The notes beneath the pieces are model-generated. The model was given only the letters and a program-made list of their open reading frames with translations, did no database searches and was not told where the DNA came from. From an uncultured Mycoplasmatota bacterium (GTDB taxonomy: Bacteria > Bacillota_I > Bacilli_A > RF39 > UBA660): a stretch of 64,000 bases of DNA. Position 1 is the stretch's first letter; every line of letters starts with the position of its first letter. The stretch is from positions 45,730 through 109,729 of the forward strand of contig URHW01000002.1 of NCBI GenBank assembly GCA_900547775.1, in the 5' to 3' direction. Positions 43,266 through 51,393 of the stretch are shown here, in pieces. The position numbers and the translations under genes were made by a program.

Positions 43266-43290
43266 AAAAAAGTCTATATCAAATAGACTT
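43266..43290 (-). terminator. Terminator of the variable surface-protein gene
   Basis: Minus strand AAGTCTAT-TTGAT-ATAGACTT followed by TTTTAATT, about 10 nt after the stop codon. Confidence 0.75.
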
Positions 43291-43300
43291 AATCTAAAAG

Positions 43301-45178
43301 TTAAATTACTTTGTAGGGTTTATCACTGGTACCATTTCCGGTTACGTTGGTCGTCGACTTAAGAGAAATTGAAGGACGGACACCGAAGGCGTCTCTCACG
43401 TTGCCGTTGGTGAAAAAGCCACTGCTGCCGTAAAGGAGCCAAACGTCAGCACTGCCAGCATTAAATCTGAGAGGAGACAAAGACCACCACTGAATATCTG
43501 TAGCATTTTCTTGTAAATATGTTGTCTCATTTTCTAAAAATGCAGCATATCCTGCATATGCTAATTCATCTGCTGTTATTAAACCTACTTTTGAATTTAT
43601 TTTACTTAATTCTCCATTACATTTTAAACTAGGGCCAGTGCCACCAGCACTATCACTTGTGCTTGCTAATCTTTGCATGGCACCATAATATGTTGCATTC
43701 TTAGCATATCCATAACCATTTGGTGTAATTTTCCATGGATCATATGTTGTATCTGTTACGTTTGTTTTATCATTACACCATACAGTATCAGCTATTACTT
43801 TTTCATAATCTTTAAGATTATTCTTATCATACCAAGCCTCTAAATTAGTTAGTATTGTACTTTTATTTGTATTTGCATGTGTAGCTTCATATGTATTTGA
43901 ACCTGGTGTTCCATACTTAAATCCTAGATAAGCATTATCATCATCGTTTTCATTAAATGCACTCTCGTATGTAGTACCTGAGTATCTTGCAAATGCTGCA
44001 CTATCACTATTATTTGCTGAATCACAAGGATTAGCTACTTTTGTAGTATTATCGTTATGTAAGATAAGTTTTACTGAACCATCTCCACTAACTCTTACTA
44101 TTCTCCAGCATTTATTAGCAAATTCTACATAGTTATTTTTAACAGAACCTCTAAAATAATAGCTTGTTCCATAATCATCTTCCGTACTTGCTAGTAATGA
44201 CTCTGTTATATTTCTATTTGAGCTCAATATTTTATATTTAAAACTATCTTGTGTAGCACTTACTACATAATATACACTACTTAAATTAGTTGTAGTAACC
44301 ATAGTTCCTGCGGTAATTGAGCCGGCTTCATTAGGATATCTACTAACAAGATATTTACCAACTAAACTTGAATATGAATTAGCATATGTATCACTTGTTA
44401 CCGCTGCTCCAGTTAAATCAAAGTTTGTACCATTTGCTTTCCAACCAGTTCCATAGGTTATATAATATTGTCCCATATCCATCGCGTCTATCCGAACTTT
44501 AACATCATCTAAAGTATATGCACTTACTTCTTTTCCTGGTGTTGTAAGTGGAGCTTTTACTTCATTATTTGCTCGTATTGCTTCAACTAAATTACTAACA
44601 GTAGGTGCAGTTGGTGCTTTAGCACTTGTTATCTCTACATGAGCACTAAATGTTGCTCCTTGATTTGCATTTTGGCTAGTTGCTTTCTTAGGATAATATA
44701 TCTTTAATAGATATGTATGCTTTGCATTATTTGCTTTTACAAAGTGTCCACTACCTAATTCAATAGATGTACCAGTAATATCAGTTTTTGATATATTTGG
44801 TATTATTTCTCCATTAGTACTAGTATTAGTACTTACTAGTTCATATTGTAATGGATCATCTGTTTTAAATGTGTTTGAGTCTACTACTAAAGTTAGTTTA
44901 TAGTACATTTCAGCATCTGTTGTATTATTACCAGTTACTGTTATAGTTTTTGTAGCCCATACATCATCTTTAGGATATATTCCAGCAAGATTTATATTTG
45001 CTCCTCCACTATAAGTAATTTTCATTGTTCCGGCATCAGCTCTTACTGTAGTGCTTGTTTCAGAACTCATTCCGGCAGTAAAGAATGCATATGATACACC
45101 TACAACGCATATAAGTGATATAATCATTACATAAATCATTACTCTTTTTTGTTTCTTTTTTATTTCTTCTTGGTTCAT
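43301..45178 (-). CDS. Surface protein with hypervariable C-type-lectin-like C-terminus (paralogue A)
   Basis: 625 aa. Residues 1-13 are basic, 14-33 a membrane/signal segment (YVMIISLICVVGVSYAFF), then a TasA/camelysin-like beta domain (about 34-190). A central region is shared with the paralogues at 51.4 and 63.5 kb (YYFRGSVKNNYVEFANKCW, RIVRVSGDGSVKLILHNDN). The C-terminus has the WW-x-LSP...GVRPSISL frame of a C-type-lectin-like/DUF6273-type module. Residues about 563-601 form a hypervariable cassette encoded by unusually GC-rich DNA. The architecture matches targets of diversity-generating retroelements: N-terminal anchor, C-terminal ligand-binding variable lectin fold. Ligand unknown. 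Confidence 0.8.
   Translation of the reverse strand: MNQEEIKKKQKRVMIYVMIISLICVVGVSYAFFTAGMSSETSTTVRADAGTMKITYSGGANINLAGIYPKDDVWATKTITVTGNNTTDAEMYYKLTLVVDSNTFKTDDPLQYELVSTNTSTNGEIIPNISKTDITGTSIELGSGHFVKANNAKHTYLLKIYYPKKATSQNANQGATFSAHVEITSAKAPTAPTVSNLVEAIRANNEVKAPLTTPGKEVSAYTLDDVKVRIDAMDMGQYYITYGTGWKANGTNFDLTGAAVTSDTYANSYSSLVGKYLVSRYPNEAGSITAGTMVTTTNLSSVYYVVSATQDSFKYKILSSNRNITESLLASTEDDYGTSYYFRGSVKNNYVEFANKCWRIVRVSGDGSVKLILHNDNTTKVANPCDSANNSDSAAFARYSGTTYESAFNENDDDNAYLGFKYGTPGSNTYEATHANTNKSTILTNLEAWYDKNNLKDYEKVIADTVWCNDKTNVTDTTYDPWKITPNGYGYAKNATYYGAMQRLASTSDSAGGTGPSLKCNGELSKINSKVGLITADELAYAGYAAFLENETTYLQENATDIQWWSLSPLRFNAGSADVWLLYGSSGFFTNGNVRDAFGVRPSISLKSTTNVTGNGTSDKPYKVI
43370..43489 (-). other. 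Hypervariable cassette (candidate DGR variable region) in paralogue A
   Basis: 54 % G+C by hand count (65 of 120) in a region otherwise near 30 %. Aligned codon by codon and without gaps to 63571-63690, 20 of 39 residues and about 50 bases differ, while flanking codons are about 85 % identical. Invariant scaffold: LSP, F, A, VW, G, SG, N, V, GVRP. No template repeat or reverse transcriptase is present in the window. Confidence 0.65.
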
Positions 45179-45259
45179 ATTTTAACCTCTACTTTCTATC
45201 ATTAATTATACAAACACTCACTAATATTTTCAAGGTGTTTTTACGACAATTTTATTTAT

Positions 45260-45279
45260 AAAAAAGGCAATTTCTTGCC
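45260..45279 (-). terminator. Terminator of psd
   Basis: Minus strand GGCAA-GAAA-TTGCC followed by TTTTTTATAAA, directly after the psd stop. Confidence 0.75.
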
Positions 45280-45281
45280 TC

Positions 45282-46154
45282 CTACTTTACTTTATTTTTA
45301 TAGACTTTAGTTCCTATTACTTCACCCATTTTAACGATGGTTTCAATGTTTTCGTTACTATTATTAATAATTTCTTCATCAATGTTTACGTTATTAACTA
45401 GTAAGATAATTGTACTACCACCAAATTTAAAGTAGCCTTTTTCTTCTCCTCTTTTAAATTTACCACTTGTTTTTTCGTTAATGATTTTACCAACCATTAA
45501 TGCTCCAACTTCACACATGTAAACATCACCAAAGTTTTTTGTATGAAGTAGTGATACTTCTCTGCTATTTTGGATAAATACATTTTTACTTTCTACTGCA
45601 ATAGGTCTTACTGTATGAAGTCGTCCTTTTATTATTTTTTCTCCGGTTAGATTTCCATCATCGATAAATATGTAGTGATGGTAGTCAGATACTCCTAATC
45701 TAAATACTAAGGCATATCCATCTTGAAAACCTTTTACTTCTTCTCCAAATAAATCATTTAAACTATAGGTACTTTTTTTAATTCTAAAACTATTTTTATC
45801 AGTTATTTTATAGACACTTAGTTTGGAATCAGCTGGACTTATTAAATTAGAGATATCTTTGTCAATTTTTCTTCGTCCTTCTTTGATCTTTCTTGTAAAA
45901 AAATCATTAAAACATTTATATTCTTCTTCATTATAATCGTTCATATCAATATTATTCTTAATAATAAAATTTTTGATCATACCTTTAGATAGTGATGAAT
46001 TCATAAAAACTCCACCAATTTTACTAACTAATGGTAGGTATAAAAATTTTAGTAAGCATCTACCAAATGCGTTTTGATAAAGAAAGCATGTGAATTTATC
46101 TTCTTTTTCATAATATATTGTTTGGTCGTTTCTTTTTTTATATTTGTTTTCCAT
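45282..46154 (-). CDS. psd: Phosphatidylserine decarboxylase
   Basis: 290 aa. Makes phosphatidylethanolamine from phosphatidylserine at the membrane; the proenzyme cleaves itself to form a pyruvoyl group. Seen: NDFFTRKIKEGRRKID, ISPADSKLSVY with a catalytic Asp, YHHYIFIDDG with the catalytic His pair, RLHTVRPIA, NSREVSLL, and FGGSTIILL, in which the Ser becomes the pyruvoyl. Length fits the type-II enzymes of Clostridia. pssA is not in the window. AAGGAG precedes the ATG. Confidence 0.93.
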   Translation of the reverse strand: MENKYKKRNDQTIYYEKEDKFTCFLYQNAFGRCLLKFLYLPLVSKIGGVFMNSSLSKGMIKNFIIKNNIDMNDYNEEEYKCFNDFFTRKIKEGRRKIDKDISNLISPADSKLSVYKITDKNSFRIKKSTYSLNDLFGEEVKGFQDGYALVFRLGVSDYHHYIFIDDGNLTGEKIIKGRLHTVRPIAVESKNVFIQNSREVSLLHTKNFGDVYMCEVGALMVGKIINEKTSGKFKRGEEKGYFKFGGSTIILLVNNVNIDEEIINNSNENIETIVKMGEVIGTKVYKNKVK

Positions 46155-46188
46155 AATAACTCCTTGCGTTGATTATATGATATTTTAA

Positions 46189-46734
46189 TTAAGCATTTTT
46201 TACAATTTTAAAAGTTACATTTTCTGAAGATTCTGATGGAAGCATATTACTTTCTGGCTCTCCACCTTTTACAACTTTATAGATTTCATTATCATCATCA
46301 TAATCATAAGTCCACTCTAAGGAAGTAACTTCTTTTTCGGCATTTGCACATTCCCATTCTTTTTCAGTAGGTAGTCTATATCCATCTGCTTTTTTATCAA
46401 AATATATATGGTCATTTTTTAAGATGTAAGCTGGTTTTAGTTTATTTTGCAGACTTAATTCATTACAAAAGGTTATTGTATCATACCAGCTAACGTTAGT
46501 AACTGCTTCATCATCTTCTCCATCGATATTTAGTTTAGTAACATGATTATAAACTTTGTTAGTTATTTCATTACTTATATAAAATTTATCACACTCTTCG
46601 TTTTTAATAAGTGTCATTTCGTTTACTAAGTTAATGCTTTCTTTGCTAGCTTCTTTTAGATAGTATTTTCTATATTCAACTATTCCAAATACGATAATAA
46701 TTAATAGCAACGCTATAGAGATAAGTTTTTTCAT
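46189..46734 (-). CDS. Membrane-anchored FGE/SUMF1-like protein
   Basis: 181 aa. N-terminal membrane helix (LISIALLLIIIVFGIVEY), then a short formylglycine-generating-enzyme-like domain: NVSWYDTITFCNELSLQNKL and ADGYRLPTEKEWECANA followed by LEWTYD. True FGE needs a larger domain with copper-binding Cys; here the domain is truncated (about 130 aa). It is probably a non-enzymatic C-type-lectin-like fold, the same fold class used by the variable surface proteins. It lies 34 nt upstream of psd on the same strand. Confidence 0.75.
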   Translation of the reverse strand: MKKLISIALLLIIIVFGIVEYRKYYLKEASKESINLVNEMTLIKNEECDKFYISNEITNKVYNHVTKLNIDGEDDEAVTNVSWYDTITFCNELSLQNKLKPAYILKNDHIYFDKKADGYRLPTEKEWECANAEKEVTSLEWTYDYDDDNEIYKVVKGGEPESNMLPSESSENVTFKIVKNA

Positions 46735-46790
46735 TCAAATCACCTACTTAAATTATATAGTTTTTAAAACTATTAAGTCAAGAAAAAAGA

Positions 46791-47522
46791 CTACTTTGCA
46801 GTGTAGCCTCCGTCAATTGAGATTATTGCACCAGTGATAAAACTTGCTTCATCACTTAGTAAAAATTTAATTAAAGATGCGATTTCATCATCTGTTCCAA
46901 GTCTACCGATAGGCATATCTTTAGCCATTATTTTTTTGTATTCGTCTGGCACCCCGGATAGGATTGCTGTATCAACAAATCCTGGAGCAATAGCGTTTAC
47001 TCTAATATTATTTTCAGCATATGCTAGAGATAATGTTCTAGTCATTTGATTAATAGCTCCTTTTGATGCTGTGTATGCAAAGCTGTTTGGAGCTCCAACT
47101 AGTCCATACATAGAGCTGGTGTTTACGATGCTTCCACCGCCATTTTTGATCATATATGGAATTACATATTTATTAACTAGGAAAATGCCAGTTTGATTAA
47201 CTCCAATTACTTTATTCCACTCTTCTAAAGTGACATCTGCAGGTTTATTAGCTCCACCACCAATACCTGCGTTAGCTAGTAAACAGTCTATTTTGCCGAA
47301 CACACTAGCAACCATTTCAATACTTGTTTTAACGTCGTTTTCATTTGATACATCGCACTTAATTCCAAGTACGTTGCCACCTAACTTTTTACTAATTTCT
47401 AAAACGTTATCGTTAACATCTAATAAAGCTACTTTAGCTCCTTCAATAAGTAGTCTTTTAGCGCTTGCTAGTCCTATACCGCTAGCACCACCAGTTATTA
47501 CTACTACTTTATCATTAAACAT
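46791..47522 (-). CDS. Short-chain dehydrogenase/reductase (FabG-like)
   Basis: About 243 aa. NAD(P)-binding TGGASGIG, ANAGIGGG, catalytic Ser in SIVNTSSMYG, Tyr/Lys in YTASKGA (YxxxK), and the C-terminal GAIISIDGGY. An Asp after the second strand (ALLDVND) favours NAD over NADP. It could be a FabG paralogue or a sugar/steroid alcohol dehydrogenase; no fatty-acid genes are adjacent. ATG 47522 is chosen because AGGAGTTG lies upstream. Confidence 0.9.
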   Translation of the reverse strand: MFNDKVVVITGGASGIGLASAKRLLIEGAKVALLDVNDNVLEISKKLGGNVLGIKCDVSNENDVKTSIEMVASVFGKIDCLLANAGIGGGANKPADVTLEEWNKVIGVNQTGIFLVNKYVIPYMIKNGGGSIVNTSSMYGLVGAPNSFAYTASKGAINQMTRTLSLAYAENNIRVNAIAPGFVDTAILSGVPDEYKKIMAKDMPIGRLGTDDEIASLIKFLLSDEASFITGAIISIDGGYTAK

Positions 47523-47554
47523 TTTTATCAACTCCTATTCTGACAATAATTATA

Positions 47555-48517
47555 CTATGATTTTTCTCCTTCTACAAGCATATTTGTGATTAAAATACCA
47601 TAGCCTGTACTTGGTTTGTCAACTATAACATGGGTTACCGCACCAATTATCTTACCATCTTGAATTATTGGACTACCACTCATTCCTTGAACTACTCCGC
47701 CCGTTAAATTTAAAAGATTGTTATCTGTTATTTCAAAGTGAATGTTTTTGATAGTGCCTTCTTTTTTACTATCAATATTTATCTCAAATGCTTCTTTCTT
47801 TTCTTTATTAATAACTGTTAAAATATAGGCTTTACCCAGTTTAATATCATTGTACGATCCAACTTCATATGTTTCTTTATTACTTGTATCTTTTGTATAG
47901 ATACCATATATTCCATTTAGAGTATTTTTTACAATATTTCCATAAATATCATTACTGTAGAATTTAGCATTTTTAGTACCAGCATAGCCTTTAGCACTTG
48001 GTTCTATGTTTGTAACACTGCTTCTAAAAATTGTTCCTTTTTTTACTTCGATTCTTTTCATACTAGCACTTTCAACTATTTCATGGCCTAGTGCTCCATA
48101 TATTTTAGTTTCTGGATCGATGTATGTAAGCGTGCCTATACCACTTATTCCATCTTTTACATATAGACCTGTACGGTAGTTATCACCGTCTTTATATAAA
48201 TTAAAGATGACATCAAATTTATCTTCACCACGTTTAATTCCTATGGTTACTTTATTGTCTTTTACATTTTTAGAAACTTCTTTTGTGAGTTCACTAATGG
48301 ATGAGACTGGGGTATTTGCTACTTTATAGATTATATCACCAACTTTTAAATTGTTATTGTTAAGTTTTCCACCAACTCTATAAAAACCGACAATCATTAT
48401 TCCATTACTTTTTATGTCTATTCCGATACTTTCTCCGCCTGCAATTATTTTATTTGAGTATGCTAAAACATTTAAGGGCATTATTAAAAGTATTAAATAT
48501 AGAATTATTTTTTTCAT
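47555..48517 (-). CDS. spoIVB: SpoIVB-like S55 peptidase
   Basis: About 320 aa. Signal anchor (IILYLILLIMPLNVLAYS), a PDZ domain (GGKLNNNNLKVGDIIYKVAN, about residues 50-105), and the S55 domain: KIYGALGHEIVES with the catalytic His, and VVQGMSGSPIIQDG with the catalytic Ser. SpoIVB is secreted by the forespore into the inter-membrane space and triggers SpoIVFB to process pro-sigmaK. Presence implies sporulation ability or ancestry. ATG 48517 (MKKIILY) fits a GGTGAAG upstream. Confidence 0.9.
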   Translation of the reverse strand: MKKIILYLILLIMPLNVLAYSNKIIAGGESIGIDIKSNGIMIVGFYRVGGKLNNNNLKVGDIIYKVANTPVSSISELTKEVSKNVKDNKVTIGIKRGEDKFDVIFNLYKDGDNYRTGLYVKDGISGIGTLTYIDPETKIYGALGHEIVESASMKRIEVKKGTIFRSSVTNIEPSAKGYAGTKNAKFYSNDIYGNIVKNTLNGIYGIYTKDTSNKETYEVGSYNDIKLGKAYILTVINKEKKEAFEINIDSKKEGTIKNIHFEITDNNLLNLTGGVVQGMSGSPIIQDGKIIGAVTHVIVDKPSTGYGILITNMLVEGEKS

Positions 48518-48558
48518 ATACTTCACCATTTATAGTATGGCTTAAATATATAAAAAAA

Positions 48559-48579
48559 CGTAACCAATTACTGGCTATG
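48559..48579 (-). terminator. Probable terminator of the FNT gene
   Basis: Minus strand CATAGCC-AGTAATT-GGTTACG, imperfect stem, followed by TTTTTTTA. Confidence 0.45.
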
Positions 48580-49200
48580 TTTAGTGTTATAGTTATCTAG
48601 AGATGCAATAAGAACTGCTCCGCATGCATTACCTAAGATCATAAATAATATTGAAATTAGATCCTTAATAGACCAAGCATGAGCTAAAGATATGTAGAAC
48701 ATATTAGCAATTGAGTGCTCAAATCCCGCTATTATAAAGACTACTACGCATATTATTACTGATAAACACTTGACTAGATAGCTTTCACTTTTCTTAAAGT
48801 TATTTACAGCAATATACATAAGTATTCCACAAAATATAGCTAAGATAAACAAACTTAAATAGTTATCATTTATCTTTATATCTACTAAATTTCTTGCTTT
48901 ACTAGATATTGTACTTATTCTAGTAAAAGTAATGCCCAAAGCACATATAAAAGTACCAATGAAGTTACCTATAATAGTTGAGATAAGTTTTAGAATATAA
49001 CTTTTTTTATTAATTAAGATATAACCAACCATTCCCGTAAATAGATTCATTTTATATATACATATTGTAAGTAAACCTACAGAAAATAAGCATGCGCCTA
49101 TAAAACTATTTGCTGAATTTAGGTAAACTGTTCCCCCAATACCAATCATAATGCCAGCAAAAATGCCTTTAACTAGATCTATTAATAATTCTTTTTTCAT
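48568..49200 (-). CDS. Formate/nitrite transporter (FNT) family channel
   Basis: 210 aa, six membrane helices. Seen: KGIFAGIMIGIGGTVYL, KMNLFTGMVGYI (family NLFTG slit motif), and GFEHSIANMFYISL with the central pore His. FNT proteins conduct formate, nitrite, lactate or hydrosulfide. The protein is shorter than usual (about 270 aa), lacking most of the N- and C-terminal tails. In a fermenter, formate or lactate export is plausible. It lies between the TPR-like gene (9 nt upstream) and spoIVB. Confidence 0.9.
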   Translation of the reverse strand: MKKELLIDLVKGIFAGIMIGIGGTVYLNSANSFIGACLFSVGLLTICIYKMNLFTGMVGYILINKKSYILKLISTIIGNFIGTFICALGITFTRISTISSKARNLVDIKINDNYLSLFILAIFCGILMYIAVNNFKKSESYLVKCLSVIICVVVFIIAGFEHSIANMFYISLAHAWSIKDLISILFMILGNACGAVLIASLDNYNTKHSQ

Positions 49201-49209
49201 TTATACCTC

Positions 49210-51318
49210 CTAAGCTTTAACCAAAACCATATTATTCTGGCTTATCTCTTTATTAAGGTAAACACTTCTCATAGATAATACACTTTGATAATATTCTTTT
49301 AACTTAGCATCTTTTAAAGGAAGCCTATTAAATTTATTTATAAATTCATTACCCTTCTTCTCATTATGAGCCATATAATACCTCTTAGCATATATAAGAA
49401 GAACCATACCTGTATTAAACGTATCAAAACCTAAAGAAGCACAAGCCTTAGTAACCGAGATATCTTCATCACTTACCTTTAACGACACCATATCAAATAA
49501 GTGCTCATATTCTTTATCAAAATTTACAATTTGTTTAATTGTAAGCTTATCTTCTTCACTAGGTTTATTATTAATACTAGTTAAAAGCCCATCAAAATCA
49601 TATACAAATTCTTCAGTACTAGCTAAATCCTTACTTATATTAAATACTTCTAATGCTTCCTTCTTCATACCTAGTTCATTTAATATAATTGTATATTTGA
49701 TCAACAAACTTACATCTATTTTAGAAGCTGCAATAATTTTTTCAATAACATTTAATGCCTTCTTAAAATCATTTTGTTTTATATTAGTATCTAACATAGA
49801 AAATAACTCTTTTAATTTATCATTATCTATTTTAATAGTTCTAACTAAAATAAGTCTCTTATTTTCATCTTTACCTATAATAGTATACTTTATCCCTCTA
49901 ATCTTAGCTTCATTAATTATCCCATTTATATCTTTATTATATGGGATAGTAATCATAAGCTTATCATTATTTAATGCATCAAAATACTTATCATACTTAC
50001 AAGCATCATTAAGCATAATTACTAAACTATTTATATCAGCTTCTTTTCTAAGAATAAAAGCAGCTTCTTTAATAATTTCTAAAAGTAGTTTAGCACCTAC
50101 AAAATCACGCATATTAACTCTTTTATAGAACTCTTTATAACATTCAGTTAAATCCATTCTAAAATCATTCATTTTAATCATATTTAAAGCAAGCATAACA
50201 TTAGCATGCATCTTATCCCCAATATGCTCATTATACTTAATAACACGTACTAGTAAATCTTCATAATCACTCTTAGATAAAGATATTAAATATTTATTAA
50301 GAATTGCTAAACTCTTATCTATTTGGCCACTCATTAAATTATCTACGAAGTCATCATATAAATTTTTATTAGTTTTAGCATCAATTATCTCTTCTGTTAG
50401 TATACGAATAACTGAATTTTCATTACTTAATCTCTCAGCTTCTTTAAAATTATTTTTATCCAACGCATCAAAAACATTTACGCATGCTTCATCTGTTTCA
50501 ATAACTTCTATTTTTCCCAAAATAACACCAAGTAACTTATGAACATAACTATAATATTTATCACATCTATAATTACTTATTATATCTTCAGTAAGCTTAT
50601 AAGCTTCCTCATATCTGTTTTGCCTAATTAACTCCTCTACCTTATTACGATTAGCTATATCAAAACCTTTTATTAAATAATTAAAAGTTTTTAAAATAGA
50701 TAGAGCATATGATCTAAATCTAGGCTCATCATTTGGAATTTCAGCAATTTTATTAGATGCAGCATAAAACGAGTTAGAATAAAATAGACCTCTAATTTTA
50801 TTCATTGTATAAGAAAAATTATTATTTGGATGCAAGGACTTAATCTCATCAAACATCAAATTTTCTGCCTTAACCTTATATTCATCTGGTAATTTTTTAA
50901 TATAGCTAAAAAGTAATAAAATAAAGTTTATATCATTTTGATTCGTAAAATGATTTTTACCCTTCCAATACATTCCATGATATAGTTTATCAAAATAAAT
51001 AAAGGCTTTTTCTTTATCGTCATATAAACACATTAAAAATAGTTCTTTTAAGTAATCCATATCATTTGGGTATAAGTTATAAGCATACTCTAAATACTTA
51101 ATACCAAGAGCTCTATTCCCATTTTTAAATATATATTTAGCATAATTATACAAATTTAACATAGCAATAGGTGTTAATGATAAACCATTATCAAGGGTAA
51201 TAATACCTTTACTTAATAACAGATTTATCTCATCTAAAGTATAACCAGCCTTAATTAAATCCTCTTTATTCTTACACTCATCTTCAATTATAGCTTTAAA
51301 AAGCTTAGCATAATTCAT
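49210..51318 (-). CDS. Large TPR-like helical protein of unknown function
   Basis: 702 aa, no signal peptide or membrane helix. Almost entirely alpha-helical with many TPR-like helix pairs (for example RALGIKYLEYAYNLYPND, and RYEEAYKLTEDIISNYRCD around residue 230). The repeat consensus is weak and no catalytic motif is visible. Two segments near residues 450-480 (DKLMITIPYNKDINGIINEA) look like a small alpha/beta insert. Likely a scaffold or tetratricopeptide-type binding protein. It precedes the FNT channel gene by 9 nt. Confidence 0.7.
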   Translation of the reverse strand: MNYAKLFKAIIEDECKNKEDLIKAGYTLDEINLLLSKGIITLDNGLSLTPIAMLNLYNYAKYIFKNGNRALGIKYLEYAYNLYPNDMDYLKELFLMCLYDDKEKAFIYFDKLYHGMYWKGKNHFTNQNDINFILLLFSYIKKLPDEYKVKAENLMFDEIKSLHPNNNFSYTMNKIRGLFYSNSFYAASNKIAEIPNDEPRFRSYALSILKTFNYLIKGFDIANRNKVEELIRQNRYEEAYKLTEDIISNYRCDKYYSYVHKLLGVILGKIEVIETDEACVNVFDALDKNNFKEAERLSNENSVIRILTEEIIDAKTNKNLYDDFVDNLMSGQIDKSLAILNKYLISLSKSDYEDLLVRVIKYNEHIGDKMHANVMLALNMIKMNDFRMDLTECYKEFYKRVNMRDFVGAKLLLEIIKEAAFILRKEADINSLVIMLNDACKYDKYFDALNNDKLMITIPYNKDINGIINEAKIRGIKYTIIGKDENKRLILVRTIKIDNDKLKELFSMLDTNIKQNDFKKALNVIEKIIAASKIDVSLLIKYTIILNELGMKKEALEVFNISKDLASTEEFVYDFDGLLTSINNKPSEEDKLTIKQIVNFDKEYEHLFDMVSLKVSDEDISVTKACASLGFDTFNTGMVLLIYAKRYYMAHNEKKGNEFINKFNRLPLKDAKLKEYYQSVLSMRSVYLNKEISQNNMVLVKA

Positions 51319-51370
51319 TAACTATCACCTTTCATATACTCATATACTACCTTAAAAAATAAATATGTGC

Positions 51371-51391
51371 AAGAAAAAAGTCACACACGTG
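51371..51391 (-). terminator. Terminator of paralogue C
   Basis: Minus strand GTCAC-GTGT-GTGAC followed by TTTTTTCTTG, just after the stop codon. Confidence 0.75.
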
Positions 51392-51393
51392 AC

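Noticed and set aside
46189..46734. Catalytic formylglycine-generating enzyme
   Set aside because: The domain is too short and the copper-binding cysteines are not evident. No sulfatase with a CxPxR motif is near; the LtaS-like protein uses Thr.
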